Source: Ectobius pallidus (lineage: Eukaryota; Arthropoda; Insecta; Blattodea; Ectobiidae). Taken from it: a DNA stretch of 64,000 nt. Each line of letters starts with the position of its first letter. The first letter of the stretch is position 1. Both the position numbers and the translations under genes were made by a program. Location: positions 148,395,265 to 148,459,264 of the forward strand of contig CAXKWD010000005.1 in the NCBI GenBank assembly GCA_964059195.1, read 5' to 3'. Positions 48,360 through 59,079 of this stretch are shown one piece after another. Under the pieces are notes generated by a model. That model was not told the DNA's origin, made no database searches, and worked only from the letters and a program-made list of their open reading frames with translations.

Positions 48360-49070
48360 GTTTACCTTTAACTTGTTTTTACTAATTTGTTGCTTGTGGG
48401 TTACATCTTTATTCGTGGTAGCCATTGAATTCTATATATTAAAATCAATAGAGATTTTATCTAGTTGAAGGCCCATGGCCAGCATCATACTTATTTCCAC
48501 GTGTTGTTCTGCCTCTTTAACATGCTGATTGATTAGCAATTGCGATTATGTACTTGTGACAATTGCGGTTACGTGAAGGACGGGAGTTAAAAGATTAATT
48601 TATAACGTAAGCAGCATCTCATCCACGTGCAGCCACAGCTCGCTTCCCGCTGATATTCAAATGAGAAGCTCGACATCAAAGTACAGCTCAGTCAATTTGC
48701 CAAACTATTACCTCACGCAAACTCTCTGAGCACTGCTTTCATTCCTTACGCGGAGATCTTATGAATCACAGGCTACAATTATCCACGTACTTTCTTGCAC
48801 TAGAGTTATGGATTATTATCTGAGTTTGCTCTTCTGAGCACGTGCATTAAAATAACTACACATTCTGACGTTTTGGAACGTCATCGGATGAATGACTTCA
48901 TGATTAATTTTGAACAATAATGATCGATATTTACAAACAACCCGGAAATCTTCTCCAAACGATAGCACGCCCATACAACAAGCAAAAGGCTATATTAACC
49001 TTTAGAAAAATGAATTTATACAATAATATAAGCAATCATCAAGTGAAATTATCAGTAGGATCTAAGTTTG
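48360..49070. other. No gene recognised
   Basis: Mixed AT-rich sequence. No repeats or coding frames seen. Confidence 0.45.
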
Positions 49071-49077
49071 AAATCAA

Positions 49078-49272
49078 TGTTTTTAGCGTCTAACGTGTCG
49101 GACATCCTGTCGTGTCCTTCTTCGGAGAAAGATTCACACTAAAAATAAGTGCCTGTGAAGAATCAACACTCGCAGTTGTCATGACGTCAGTGGGTGCATT
49201 CTATAAAGTTTTAACAGTTTCCCGCCAGATGACACTATCTAGGGATGTCCGAAACGTTAGAAGCTAAAAACA
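49078..49272. mobile_element. Inverted pair of GAAACGTTAG hairpin motifs
   Basis: The left arm TGTTTTTAGCGTCTAACGTG then TCGGACATCC (49078-49107) is the complement of GGATGTCCGAAACGTTAGAA then GCTAAAAACA (49243-49272) with three mismatches. Each arm belongs to a stem of GGACA/TGTCC type followed by GA(A/C)ACGTTAG, with GAAGAA before it on the left arm's minus strand. This resembles hammerhead-bearing retroelement ends. Just outside, GCGGTTCAAACCCGGATAGC (49277) is a B-box-like sequence. Confidence 0.55.
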
Positions 49273-49279
49273 CGACGCG

Positions 49280-50090
49280 GTTCAAACCCGGATAGCCAAT
49301 ACAATCAGTTTATATATGACACCGGCCGTGGAATCCTACGAACTTATAAAGGTTGTTGTGCTCATGGTAATAATTATATATTTTATTTTATTTTATTGAT
49401 CGAATTCAACGGTACAATAAAATGTATTTTAATACTTTACGGTATCAACGTTTCACACAAAAAAAGGCATAAAAGATTCACGCATTTTTTGGGATGCCAT
49501 GCATCTGCAGTCATACAGTTAAGCGAAAGTTAGCGTTTTTCATCTTTACAGCTCTAAAGCAATTTCATGTGTAACACAGAGATCTGGTAAACACAAATAA
49601 ACGACAGAGTTAAAGTAAAAAAATTAGTTAGTGTCCTGAGTTCTGTAAATTGAAATATTATGCCAGTAGGTTCAATCTGTCATTGAACTTCTCGTAGCGT
49701 GACTAAGTAGAATATGGTCCATGATTTGCGCAGCATGAAAAACATAATCTGTTCTAGCCAGCAGCGTTGTTGGGCGGAACATTTTGCAAATATTTTTTCA
49801 GAGCCGAAATTATCGGGCAGGCCACCTGGTGTGTGTCAGAGCTCGTGTTTTGTCATTTGTCTGCAGTGAAGGTTCATACGTTCTGATTAATGACTCGCAA
49901 CTTAACCGACATCATGACGAACAATCAGTGTCAGGCGACGATTTTTCCTCTGCTTCAAGCATAAACTATAAAACTGCATGTTTTTAACCGGGTTTCCACT
50001 GCATATTGCACAAAACGATTATAAGATGTATTATGCTTCCACAGATTACCGTTTCTGTTGACACTACATGAGAATATTTAGGAAAAAAAA
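49280..50090. other. No gene recognised
   Basis: A 67-codon frame (49784-49987) has no domain. No arms or tandem repeats found. Confidence 0.4.
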
Positions 50091-50096
50091 AAGAGT

Positions 50097-50664
50097 GCGT
50101 GGAACGCCACGCGACAGAAGTAAAACTTTATTTTATTTTTTCAATTTTTGATTATTGGATTTTTTCAATTTTGCATTATTGGACTTTTTAATATTGGGTT
50201 TTTGGACTTTTTTAATTTTGGATTTTGGACTTTTTAATTTTCGATCTTAGAATTTTTAATTTTGGATATTATAAATTTTCGATCTTTGAATTGTTTATTT
50301 TTTTTATTTTTTATTTTATTATTTATTAAATTTTGGATTTTTGGATGTTATAATTTTTTTTTTATTTTAGAAATTTGTACTTTTTAATTTTGGATTTGCG
50401 CGGTAATGAACCTCCGGGTTCCATAAAATAGATAATATACCTTTAGATTGCTTAGGAATTGTCTATTGCCATTGAGGAAGTAATGTCTGAAAAATTTCCT
50501 TTGATTACTCCTAATCATTGAGTTGATTGTTTTCTGTGCAGTCCGCACCGAAACAAGTAAGAGTGTGACTGATTTCGTGACTGATTGTGACTGATTTCGT
50601 GACGGTTTTAGTGTGACTGATTTTCCAGATTTACCCTCTACCGCCACTAAAGAAGTTTTACTTC
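50097..50664 (-). mobile_element. TTTTGGAT-rich element (family E, copy 1)
   Basis: The unit has GTGCGTGGAACGCCACGCGA at the left, then about 280 bases of quasi-repeats of TTTTTAATTTTGGA(T/C)TTT, then CATTGAGTTGATTGTTTTCT and GTGCAGTCCG, and at the right GTGACTGATTTCGTGACGG and CTAAAGAAGTTTTACTTC. A second copy lies at 57368-57831. GAAGTAAAACTT near the left end (50117) is the complement of AAGTTTTACTTC at the right end. A piece of RTE family A (50399-50483) interrupts this copy. I place it on the minus strand because a SINE-like tRNA head follows in that orientation. Confidence 0.7.
50399..50483 (+). mobile_element. RTE-like LINE 3' tail (family A, copy 4)
   Basis: GCGGTAATGAACCTCCGGGT then TCCATAAAATAGATAATATA, GATTGCTTAGGAATTGTCTA and TTGCCATTGAGGAAGTAA is the untranslated 3' end of the family A element. 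The segment is missing from the second copy of the host repeat at 57.4 kb, so it was inserted into this one. Confidence 0.75.
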
Positions 50665-50677
50665 AAAAAAATCCTCT

Positions 50678-50748
50678 TGACAAGGGGACTCAAACCCAGA
50701 ACCCACGGCTTTCCGTGTCGATGCTCTGCCAACTGAGCTACCCATAGT
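50678..50748 (-). mobile_element. tRNA-derived SINE head
   Basis: On the minus strand it reads GGGTAGCTCAGTTGGCAGAG, then CATCGACACGGAAAGCCGTG, then GGTTCTGGGTTTGAGTCCCC. The A box TAGCTCAGTTGG and B box GGTTTGAGTCC are clear, as in pol III genes. The acceptor stem does not close and the anticodon arm pairs poorly, so it is not a functional tRNA. It lies 13 bases from the family E element and in the same orientation, so the two may be one composite SINE. Confidence 0.75.
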
Positions 50749-50764
50749 TCAGGATGGAATCCTT

Positions 50765-52425
50765 CTCCTACGATATCTACTGTCCGCTATGCGGTGCATA
50801 GACAAACTCATACATAAACAGACACGCACGTTTCTGAAAATTGTATTTTTAAGATTCAGCGGATCTCAACTTCCCGACACGGAATTCGACAATGAATTTC
50901 AGGGTCGAACTTACAAGTAGAGGAAGTAAAGAAATGCAATACAAAATACGTACAAGGACTAAGTAGGCGAAATGACTGAATTAAAATTACTCTTAAAGGA
51001 ATAGGAATATACCAAAATCGAATAAAACTATCAAAGGTTGAAGATCTAGATAGTGAGGTAATAAATAAAAGAAAAAAATGTAAAGCAATTATATAATAGC
51101 AATGAAAAACAAGATAATTTCAGTAAAAGTAACAAAAACAATTGAAATCAACTAGAAAAAAAATATGTTTCTGGAGCAGCTCCTTTTCATGTATAACAAT
51201 TTTAAAACGAGGATAAATATCTTCATATTTTAGGATAAAACATTATTCTATTAAGCTTGACCTTTATGTAATATTTTCGGTGACGAATATATTCATCAAT
51301 AGCAGTGAAAGGTTAAAATAAATACCCAGCTGTGGGAATTTTTAAAATGTCTGTTCATCAGGTGAAATTAAAACCATTAGGGGAAAGATATCGGCAAAAG
51401 GTCGGTAAACTACTGCAAAGTCGTAGAAGGAGTATAAAATGTAGAATATTGTTCTTTTTCATTATACACAGACTTCTTTATATAGGCGTATAAGCTACGA
51501 ATTCCAAGAAATCTCACTGTCCTAAAACCCATTACGAAATAGGAGTCACTTCCAGCAGCAATTTTTTTTTTTTAACTTCTCTACCGTGGCATTTTCATCA
51601 ATGCCCACCAGCATTCTAGCATCATCCAACTCACAGAGGAGGCTTGAAATTTGCAGAATGGAGGCTACGCTTTCCAGACCTCTCCGTTTCATCCCAGCTT
51701 TGCCCAACCACCCATCACTCTTCGTTTTATCCTGCCTCGGGTTGGGATGGGAAAGACGAGGGAAGACCAGAGGAACTGGAGAGAAATCCTCGTCGACATC
51801 GAGGTTGGCGTACAGAGGAGGAGGAAGAAGAAAATGCTTGAAGTAAAGGGAGGTTGGAAAACCGAGGGACTCTCACTCTCTCTCATTCACTCTCCCGTTT
51901 CCCTCTCTCTCTCTCTCCCATAATATTCTAGTACATACGTGGAGTGTGTATATACTTTCGCAACGTCGTTAACTTACCACTCCCTTTCAGAGCAATAATA
52001 AACACCTTAGGGCACGTACAGTAAGTAATGTTTTGTACTTTTACTGCGTACGGTTATGATTCATTAAGTAACAAATATATAAGTTTAATATAGTTGTAGC
52101 TGTGAAACGATGATCAGCTTATTAGCTTAGAAATAAAAACATAGGCAAACAATTCATCTGAAATACACTCTAATATACGAATTCCCTTGAAAATACATAA
52201 AGTTATGCAAAAAATTTCGAACCAATAAAATATTTAAGCAAAGAATATTGTAACCATTTGTAAAAATTAAATATATTGTGGGTGACACTTCTTAAAATAC
52301 CTTTTTCCAAGAACTGCCTCTACCTGATGCCATCCTAATCTGCGACCAGTCAATCAGTGAACAGAAAGGTAATTAGGTGTATTTACACTTGTCTGCACTC
52401 CAAAAAATGTTGCCAAATACGTACC
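50765..52425. other. No supported gene
   Basis: Overlapping frames of 60-90 codons at 51586-51923 on both strands lie in a GC-richer, AG-rich segment and show no domain. They are shadows of each other. The rest is AT-rich. Confidence 0.4.
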
Positions 52426-52430
52426 ACAGC

Positions 52431-52490
52431 CATAGGCGTAACCAGGCCGACCATATGGGGGGGTTATAACATCCGCGGGGTCTGGCACTA
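52431..52490 (+). mobile_element. Loose CATAGGCGTA transposon end
   Basis: CATAGGCGTAACCAGGCCGA followed by CCATATGGGGGGGTTATAAC matches, with few changes, the right-end terminal repeat (complemented) of the element at 63079-63570. No opposite end was found downstream. The end is either solitary or belongs to a deleted copy. Confidence 0.65.
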
Positions 52491-52499
52491 ATATTATTA

Positions 52500-53085
52500 C
52501 TTCATTAGTCAGCTGATTGATTTGGAGGTTATGTCTGGATTGTTGTTTTTTTCCCTTCTTAATCTTTTTGCCAATACTATTTCAACGGCTACATATAGGC
52601 CTATCTTCATAAATGTAACAAATAATAACTAGCTCTAAGAATTTAATAAATTTGCCAAGCACTTATTCAAGATAGCAATAGGCGTATCTACTAAAATCTA
52701 ACCTCAAATCCTAAAAACTTGTTGTGACAAAAATTCCTTTGATAGCGTATGTAAGCCTTTTCTAAATTGATAATTAAATCAGAGTGATTCATTTTCCACA
52801 ATTTTAAAATCACGAAAGCTTAATCGTATGGATTTGAGAATAGCATATCAGCCCAAATACACTTCTAGAAAAACACCTAATTTTATCAATAAATTTTATA
52901 AATTCTGCAATCTATGAAACAGTTTACTAATGATGTTAGTGATATTTACTAATAATTTAGAGCCATAAACTCATAACTAACATTATTAGAAAATACTCTT
53001 ATGAAATAAAAGACTATTTTAATAATAACTAATATAATTATGTATTTGCTAATAATATAAGTGTAAAAGTTCTATGAAACATAAC
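52500..53085. other. AT-rich, no gene
   Basis: No frames or repeats seen. Confidence 0.5.
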
Positions 53086-53087
53086 CA

Positions 53088-53368
53088 TGAAGTAAACAAA
53101 AACCAGTACATCTGTTTCACTCTAGCACATAGGTGAGCAACTGAGGGGAACCGGTTTAGTCCCCATCCCTTGCTGTGAGGTAAGAAACCTGTTTTTCATG
53201 TACAGTGTCACGTCGAAACTGCTTTATGCTGACGTCAAGGGCAACTGTAGTGGGAGAAATTCCCCTACCGCACAGTGACACGATGTGCCACAGATGCGCA
53301 CCCATGCTCTAGCACATTACTCGCATGATCTAAGAGTGAGACAGACATACTGGTTTTTGTTTACTTCA
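53088..53368. mobile_element. Palindromic MITE carrying a nested hAT MITE
   Basis: The outer arms are TGAAGTAAACAAAAACCAGT then ACATCTGTTTCACTCT at the left, and the complement AGAGTGAGACAGACATACTG then GTTTTTGTTTACTTCA at the right. Without the inner insertion and one copy of its target duplication the outer unit would be about 94 bp and almost entirely palindromic. A second element sits between the arms (separate entry). Confidence 0.85.
53128..53306. mobile_element. Short CATRGGTG-ended hAT-type MITE, nested
   Basis: The left end is CATAGGTGAGCAACTG and the right end is CAGATGCGCACCCATG, complementary with three mismatches. The 8-mer CTCTAGCA flanks it exactly on both sides (53120-53127 and 53307-53314). 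An 8-bp duplication fits hAT, though P elements also make 8. The ends CAT(A/G)GG(T/C)G resemble those of the CATRGGCGTA family at 58407 and 63079. It encodes nothing. Confidence 0.9.
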
Positions 53369-53369
53369 G

Positions 53370-53965
53370 GTTTCTTTCTTAGCTCGACTGGGGTATAGTT
53401 CATAGAAGGGGTTTCACAAAAAGTACATTTATGAAATATTCCAGAACATATAGGAACTTAAAATTTTACTTTATAATTTCCGGTGCGTGAATTACGCGAT
53501 GGCGTGAATTATGCGGATAAATATGGTACTATTTTCTCTTCAAGTCTAAAAGGTTTTGTTCCCAATCGTTTATTTGCAAGATTTAAGAAATACAGTTTTG
53601 ATGTAAGGAGACTGCCGAAATCGACCTCCCCCCTGTACAGTTTCATGGGGAAGCTCACGCAATCCTAAACAAGTTACATAACCCATGAATATTGGATACA
53701 GTCACTTTTACTTAATACTTCAGAGGCACTGTTTATTTTCTTACAGTGCAGTCTTTGAAACTGCTTCCAAGTTTCAACATGTATTTACCAGTTACATAAC
53801 ACTAAACAGTTTAAACTTTTGTATTAATACCAGAAAATATAGGAAAACATTATGACGTCAACAAAATCTATTCTCAAGTTGATTAATACACGTCTTTGAC
53901 AGCAGGCAACTGTCCTGAGTTCAAGTAAAAGAATAAAGAAAATTATTTTACATTCTTCTCCCTAA
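53370..53965. other. No gene recognised
   Basis: A 61-codon frame (53483-53668) has no domain. No repeat ends. Confidence 0.4.
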
Positions 53966-53969
53966 TGCG

Positions 53970-54010
53970 GCTTCCTCTCTCCTCTCCTCTCCTCTCCTCT
54001 CCTCTCCTCT

Positions 54011-54057
<47 letters not shown>

Positions 54058-54061
54058 ACAC
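53970..54061. repeat. (CTCTC)n, (TC)n and (CA)n low-complexity run
   Basis: TCTCC pentamers pass into TC and then a short CA run. The 62-codon minus-strand RE-rich frame is an artefact of it. Confidence 0.95.
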
Positions 54062-54064
54062 ACA

Positions 54065-55080
54065 CATGCGTTACGTGCATTAGAGAACCTCGCCTTTGAC
54101 TCTTCTTTTCAAACTCTTCCTCGTTCTCCAAAGACGCACTTACAACTTTATTAACGCAATATAGGCCCTACTATTTCTTACACCATGTTTTCTTAATGGA
54201 CGTTCCATATCTGAAGCAACAAAACATGAGCTATAAGAATATTACGTTTAAACTTTAAATTCAATAAAAATTGGTTTACATTCTTCAACGGACTATGTTA
54301 GGGGACTGCCAACAACGAAGATTCCTTATTTCAAATTGTACATAATGGTCTAAGAAAAAGTCGTCTTAATCAACGAGTTTTGATGAGTACTAATTATATT
54401 ATCCACCAAGGACTGAATAATGAATAGGCCTAATTATGTTTCCATGTAGCCTACACGAGTTTAAAGGGACTTTTTCTGCAGTCATTTAGGCCTACTGAAG
54501 CTGAACTGGAGGGTCTATTACCAAACACGGTAGAAATAGCTTCAATATTAATGGGGGCACTAGCTTAAATGCGTTTTTGATTATATACGGGCTCTGTTTT
54601 CGGCACTACTTGTTTTTACGGGCAGTTAACAAAAAGTGGGCAGAGGTCAAATGCAATGACACTGCACCTGCGCACACTGTATTATAGATTTTATCGTCCA
54701 CAGTCATGGGTTCCGTTCTTTACGAATGTCAATTCTTCTTACATTTCTTGTCAAGTTAGGACACATTTATTATATGCTATAATAGGTTCATACCGGATGT
54801 TGATAATATATCCCTATAAAGTACACTTTAAAATAATTAAATCTAGTGGTATGATGAATGTCAGGTAAATCCGAAGCTAATAATAAAAAAACTTATAAAA
54901 AACAAGGGGAAGGTGATGAGTGCTATAATACTGAACAAGATGCCTTTATCTGGAAACTCGCCCCTGTATAATCTCCAAAAATCAATGAGACAATGACCTA
55001 TTGAAAGAACAATTGTGCGTTGAACAACTAAAAATTTTGTACAATGACCCTCTTCTTCAAGATTCTAACATGTGCTAGTA
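54065..55080. other. No gene recognised
   Basis: AT-rich sequence. A 70-codon plus-strand frame (54656-54868) matches nothing. Confidence 0.4.
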
Positions 55081-55124
55081 CATTATACTATCAGCTTTCA
55101 TATCTTCCGAAATGTCTTAGATTT

Positions 55125-55165
55125 CCAGTCGGATTTGAACCTATCAACCTTATAGACGCAAGAAC
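55125..55165 (-). repeat. Weak tRNA-like (SINE) remnant
   Basis: On the minus strand, GATAGGTTCAAATCCGACTG carries a B-box-like GGTTCAAATCC. The A box was not found. A second weak candidate of the same kind (GGCTAGACGGCTTGCC and AAAATTCAAACC) lies at 55700-55770. Confidence 0.3.
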
Positions 55166-55779
55166 TAACAGCACTTAGAACGGGTATAACTTACTTGAAA
55201 ACATTTTTGGTCAGTACTTGAATAAATCGTCAGGTTTGGATATTTAATTTTTATAATATTACTACTCTATTATTAAGACTAAATCTGATCTGAAAGTGAT
55301 CTTAACAGGTGTTAAATTGTAATATAGCCTAGCTTAGAAAACTGTTCATAAATACAGTATTCTATTATTGCCTGACTAAAATCTGCACAATATAATATCA
55401 TAACTATTGATAAGCAATAGGATGAAGACAATAACGAATATTTGTAAAGTTAGTTCAATTTTTTTTTTGAAATAACTCGTAACTCTAATATCTCCAGCCG
55501 ATCACAAGACACAAAAGATGAAGATACGGACTACAGGGACGAAGTAACATTTCGTGAGCGGAAAAAGAGTTTTGTAGTAAAACCGCAGTAGCGGAAGTAA
55601 AATGTGTTTCGAAAACGCCATATTGCTTGTTTATATTATGCACGTGGTGCCTGCAAGCGGGAAGGGGGGGGGGGGCAAGACAGGTACTAGGAGAGTTAAA
55701 AACTGCGGTGCTGGTTTGAATTTTAACTACAGGAGAAGGCAAGCCGTCTAGCCACTAGAGAATGCGAGCTTAACTTGCG

Positions 55780-57355
55780 TCTGCCCGTGAGGTGCATTTA
55801 GCAGCATTTGGTACAAGAATATCAGTCACGACATTTTTTTTATTTCATTTCTTGAGCATCATTAAGCAATAAGCATGACAGGTATTGTACACATGTCATG
55901 GAATCAACATAAAAAATAATTATTTTACTGCGTTTGAATTTTTTAGAACAATGCAGAGTGAGATAGGTTTCCTCGGGGTACTTTTATTCATTATGGATGC
56001 CATTCACCAAAAATATATTTAACAAGTTTCCGCGGGAACTTAGCATCCTTTCACTAGACGCAATTATTATCTTCAAAATTCCTTATTGTTTGTTTATTTC
56101 TTTATTTATGCAAGTATATAAAGACGTATGTATGTATGCAAAATACGCACGACAACCCACGTCTAATTAAGTTCTGAAAAGTTATTGAATTTCCAGTACA
56201 ATGCACGGAAAACCCATTTTTTTTAAAGCAGCAGCAAGCAATTTTTTAAGGTGGAGACTGAGATTTTTGTAATACTAATGCATTAAGTCACAGAGAAAAT
56301 TGTGTGAAAAATATGAAACCATGAACGAATAAAGTAGTAATCGAAGAATGACAATACAATTTCATATATATATATATATTTGAATTAATCAAGATTTTAC
56401 TTGAGCACATTATGTTAATTTGGAACTGCCTTCAATTCAATGAAACGTCCCATCATATTGATTTATAAAAAAACAAGAGTGTCATCTGTCGTTAAGTATC
56501 CCGTAGACTACACAAACAAATGAAACAATGAAGGAATAAGGGGGACATTTATTTTACCCAAGATAATTGGGAGTGACTTGCCAAGACTTCGTCTACATAA
56601 AACAACTGACAATGAAGTAGAGAGTTATACATGATGAAAATATAAAATTTAATGAGCCATTTTTTTTGCGATGCGAGTGTGATATCAACATGCCTATTTA
56701 GCTCAAGCAATCAGAAGAGTCAACAGTCATAATTTTATCGTTTTATTTTTAACGTTTTCACTTTATCGCATCTACATGCACTTGTTTTTTTATGAAAATT
56801 CACAAGGACTGAACAATGAAACATCTTCAAACCTGTAACTATTTTGATTTAAAAAAAAAACAACTATTAACATAGCGATTGGAATTTTAGAAAGTATGCT
56901 AGCTACATGTGTATCAAATACGGTTTAACAGAGAATTGAACCTACCTAAATTTAGTAAAATAATGAATTATCATTAATATTTAGGACCTAAATGCTACGT
57001 CATGTTCCCTTCCCAAGTTAGAAATTAAACAAAAAAAAAATTTCAAAGCGTACAACTAGTTGATAAAAAAAAAATCCTTTCATTGCATTGAATTTCTAAG
57101 GAGATTTTATTTTAACTTAGTTTGATCTTTTAATGTGCCTGAGCCAATGTAATTTCTACAGATACACTGTTAGTGCCAATAGCTGTGCTTAAGAACAAAG
57201 AAATATTATTATTGTTTTAAGCTGCATATGAGCAAAAAGAGACACGAAAATAATGCATAATTATTTATATGTGTCTCGCAGCATATTTTTAAATCTCTTA
57301 TGTGATAAATACATTATTAATAACACGATATTAATATAGCAATGCAATTAATGTA
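55780..57355. other. AT-rich, no gene
   Basis: A short TA run at about 56364-56380. No open frame of note and no arms. Confidence 0.5.
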
Positions 57356-57367
57356 AAAAAAAGTGTG

Positions 57368-57831
57368 CGTGGAACGCCTTTTTGAATTTTTTGAATTTTG
57401 GATTGTTGGACTTTTTAATATTGGGTTTTTGAGCTTTTTTACTTTTGGAATTTTGGATTTTTTAAATTTTACATCTTTGAATCTTTTATTTTTTTGATTT
57501 TATAATTTTGGTTTAACAATTTTTTAATTTTGGATTTTTTATTTTTAAATTTTGTATTTTTAATTTTTATTTTTAAATTTTTTATCTTTGAATTTTTTAT
57601 TTTTTGGATTTTTTAATTTTGGATTTTGGATTTTTTAAATCTGAATTTTGGATCTTTTAAATTTTGGATAAGCCTAATCATTGAGTTGATTGTTTTCTGT
57701 GCAGTCCGTTCCGTCACACCTCACTAATTTCGTGACGATTTTAAGCGTGACACTAATTTCGTGATGATTTTGAGCGTTACACAAGTTCTCGATTTACCCC
57801 TACCGCGGCTAAAGAAGTTTCACTTCAAAAA
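57368..57831 (-). mobile_element. TTTTGGAT-rich element (family E, copy 2)
   Basis: The left end GTGCGTGGAACGCC, the TTTTTAATTTTGGATTTT-like run, CATTGAGTTGATTGTTTTCT with GTGCAGTCCG, then TTTCGTGACGATTTTAAG and CTAAAGAAGTTTCACTTC match copy 1 at 50097-50664. The RTE insert is absent here. No tRNA-like head follows. The low-complexity core has diverged more than the ends. Confidence 0.7.
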
Positions 57832-57839
57832 TTAAACAG

Positions 57840-58180
57840 CTGGTGAAAAATTACAAGATGCGTAACTATCGCCGATTATAATATAGCCTAAAAGATATCT
57901 CGCTTACAATGACACAAATAGCATTGTGTTTTATTAACTTCAGAGGTTTTAATTATCCGTTACATACTTAATTATGAGGGTATTATTATTCTGACTGGTA
58001 TTATAACCTATAGAATAGCTCAATTTGTATCTGCATACCTTCTTAAATTCTCTTTTAAGATCTTTCACTATTGCATTACTCTGATGCAAATGTGTAGTGT
58101 TCCAGTTAATGTATGTTATTTTTAAGTAGTGTGGTAGTGTGTGGACAGGAAATCCAAAGAATTATGTGTGCTAAAGCAAT
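57840..58180. other. No gene recognised
   Basis: Ordinary AT-rich sequence. Confidence 0.45.
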
Positions 58181-58184
58181 TTAT

Positions 58185-58350
58185 AGTAGGTGGTATGATG
58201 CTGTCCATTACAATTCCCTATGACTGTTACAGACATAATTGTAAATAATTTTAAGTATATTGTAAATACTGTGTAAAACAATGATGAAGCCAATTGTACA
58301 ATGTATTAAACGGCAAATAAAGATTATCTTATCTTATCTTACCTTATCTA
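58185..58350 (+). mobile_element. LINE 3' end with (TTATC)n tail
   Basis: The segment TTGTAAATAATTTTAAGTAT, ATTGTAAATACTGTGTAAAA and CAATGTATTAAACGGCAAAT then AAAGATTATC runs into TTATC pentamers. AATAAAGA followed by a short tandem tail is typical of Jockey/CR1-like LINE 3' untranslated ends. No coding sequence remains. Confidence 0.6.
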
Positions 58351-58406
58351 AATAGTCACAATAAACATAACTCCAAGTCCGGATCTCTCGTTATATTACC
58401 TATGGT

Positions 58407-59065
58407 CATGGGCGTACGGTGAAATTTTGTTCGGGAGGGGTTCAATGTAATGAAGTCTCAGCTCCATGTCCTTGCGCACATTGTGAATTACTACTTTTTT
58501 TTTAATTACTCAACAGTTGTATTGTTATAATTAATACACTGTAATAAATTAATATGCAGCTCAGTCTTTGAAACTGTTTTTCTTGAGATTTCTATCCATT
58601 TCTCGTTTAAGCTAGAGCCTATAAATAAAAAATTTCTTTTGAAAAATTATCATACTACTGTATGATGTTTAAAGTCATCTGTGGAAAAACCCGATTAATG
58701 ACAATTACTTAAAGATAATTTTGTGATGAGCTCTTGATTACTGTTGGCTTTACAAACAGATTGATGTATTTCGGCGGGAGTATTCGAGATGTCGTTTGGT
58801 AGATTCCGAAGGGATTTTTCTTTACTAGTAATAAATCAGTTATTAAGCTGAAAAACTATCAACACCACGGGGTTTTGAAATTTGAATCTTAAATAAATTA
58901 CGATAAATCTTAAATAATGCTTTGATATGTACGAAATTGTAAAATATGTAACAACCGAAGCATAGTTTTAATTTCGTTCCATGATTTATAACCTTCGAAA
59001 TATTGCAGATATTTCGGGAGGGGTTTCAACCCCCTGAACCCCCCCCCCCTTACCGTACGCCCATG
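58407..59065. mobile_element. CATGGGCGTACGGT-ended hAT-type element, 659 bp
   Basis: The terminal repeats are CATGGGCGTACGGT and its exact complement ACCGTACGCCCATG. The 8-mer CCTATGGT flanks both ends exactly (58399-58406 and 59066-59073). Next to the ends, CGGGAGGGGTTCAA and CGGGAGGGGTTTCAACCCCC lie in the same orientation, followed by a C run. No transposase frame. The 8-bp duplication suggests hAT; a P-like origin is the alternative. Confidence 0.9.
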
Positions 59066-59079
59066 CCTATGGTAAAGAG

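Noticed and set aside
50678..50748. A functional tRNA gene
   Set aside because: The A and B boxes are good but the acceptor and anticodon stems do not pair. It is treated as a SINE head.
51586..51923. Overlapping frames of 60-90 codons on both strands
   Set aside because: Openness in four frames at once reflects composition. No frame stands out.
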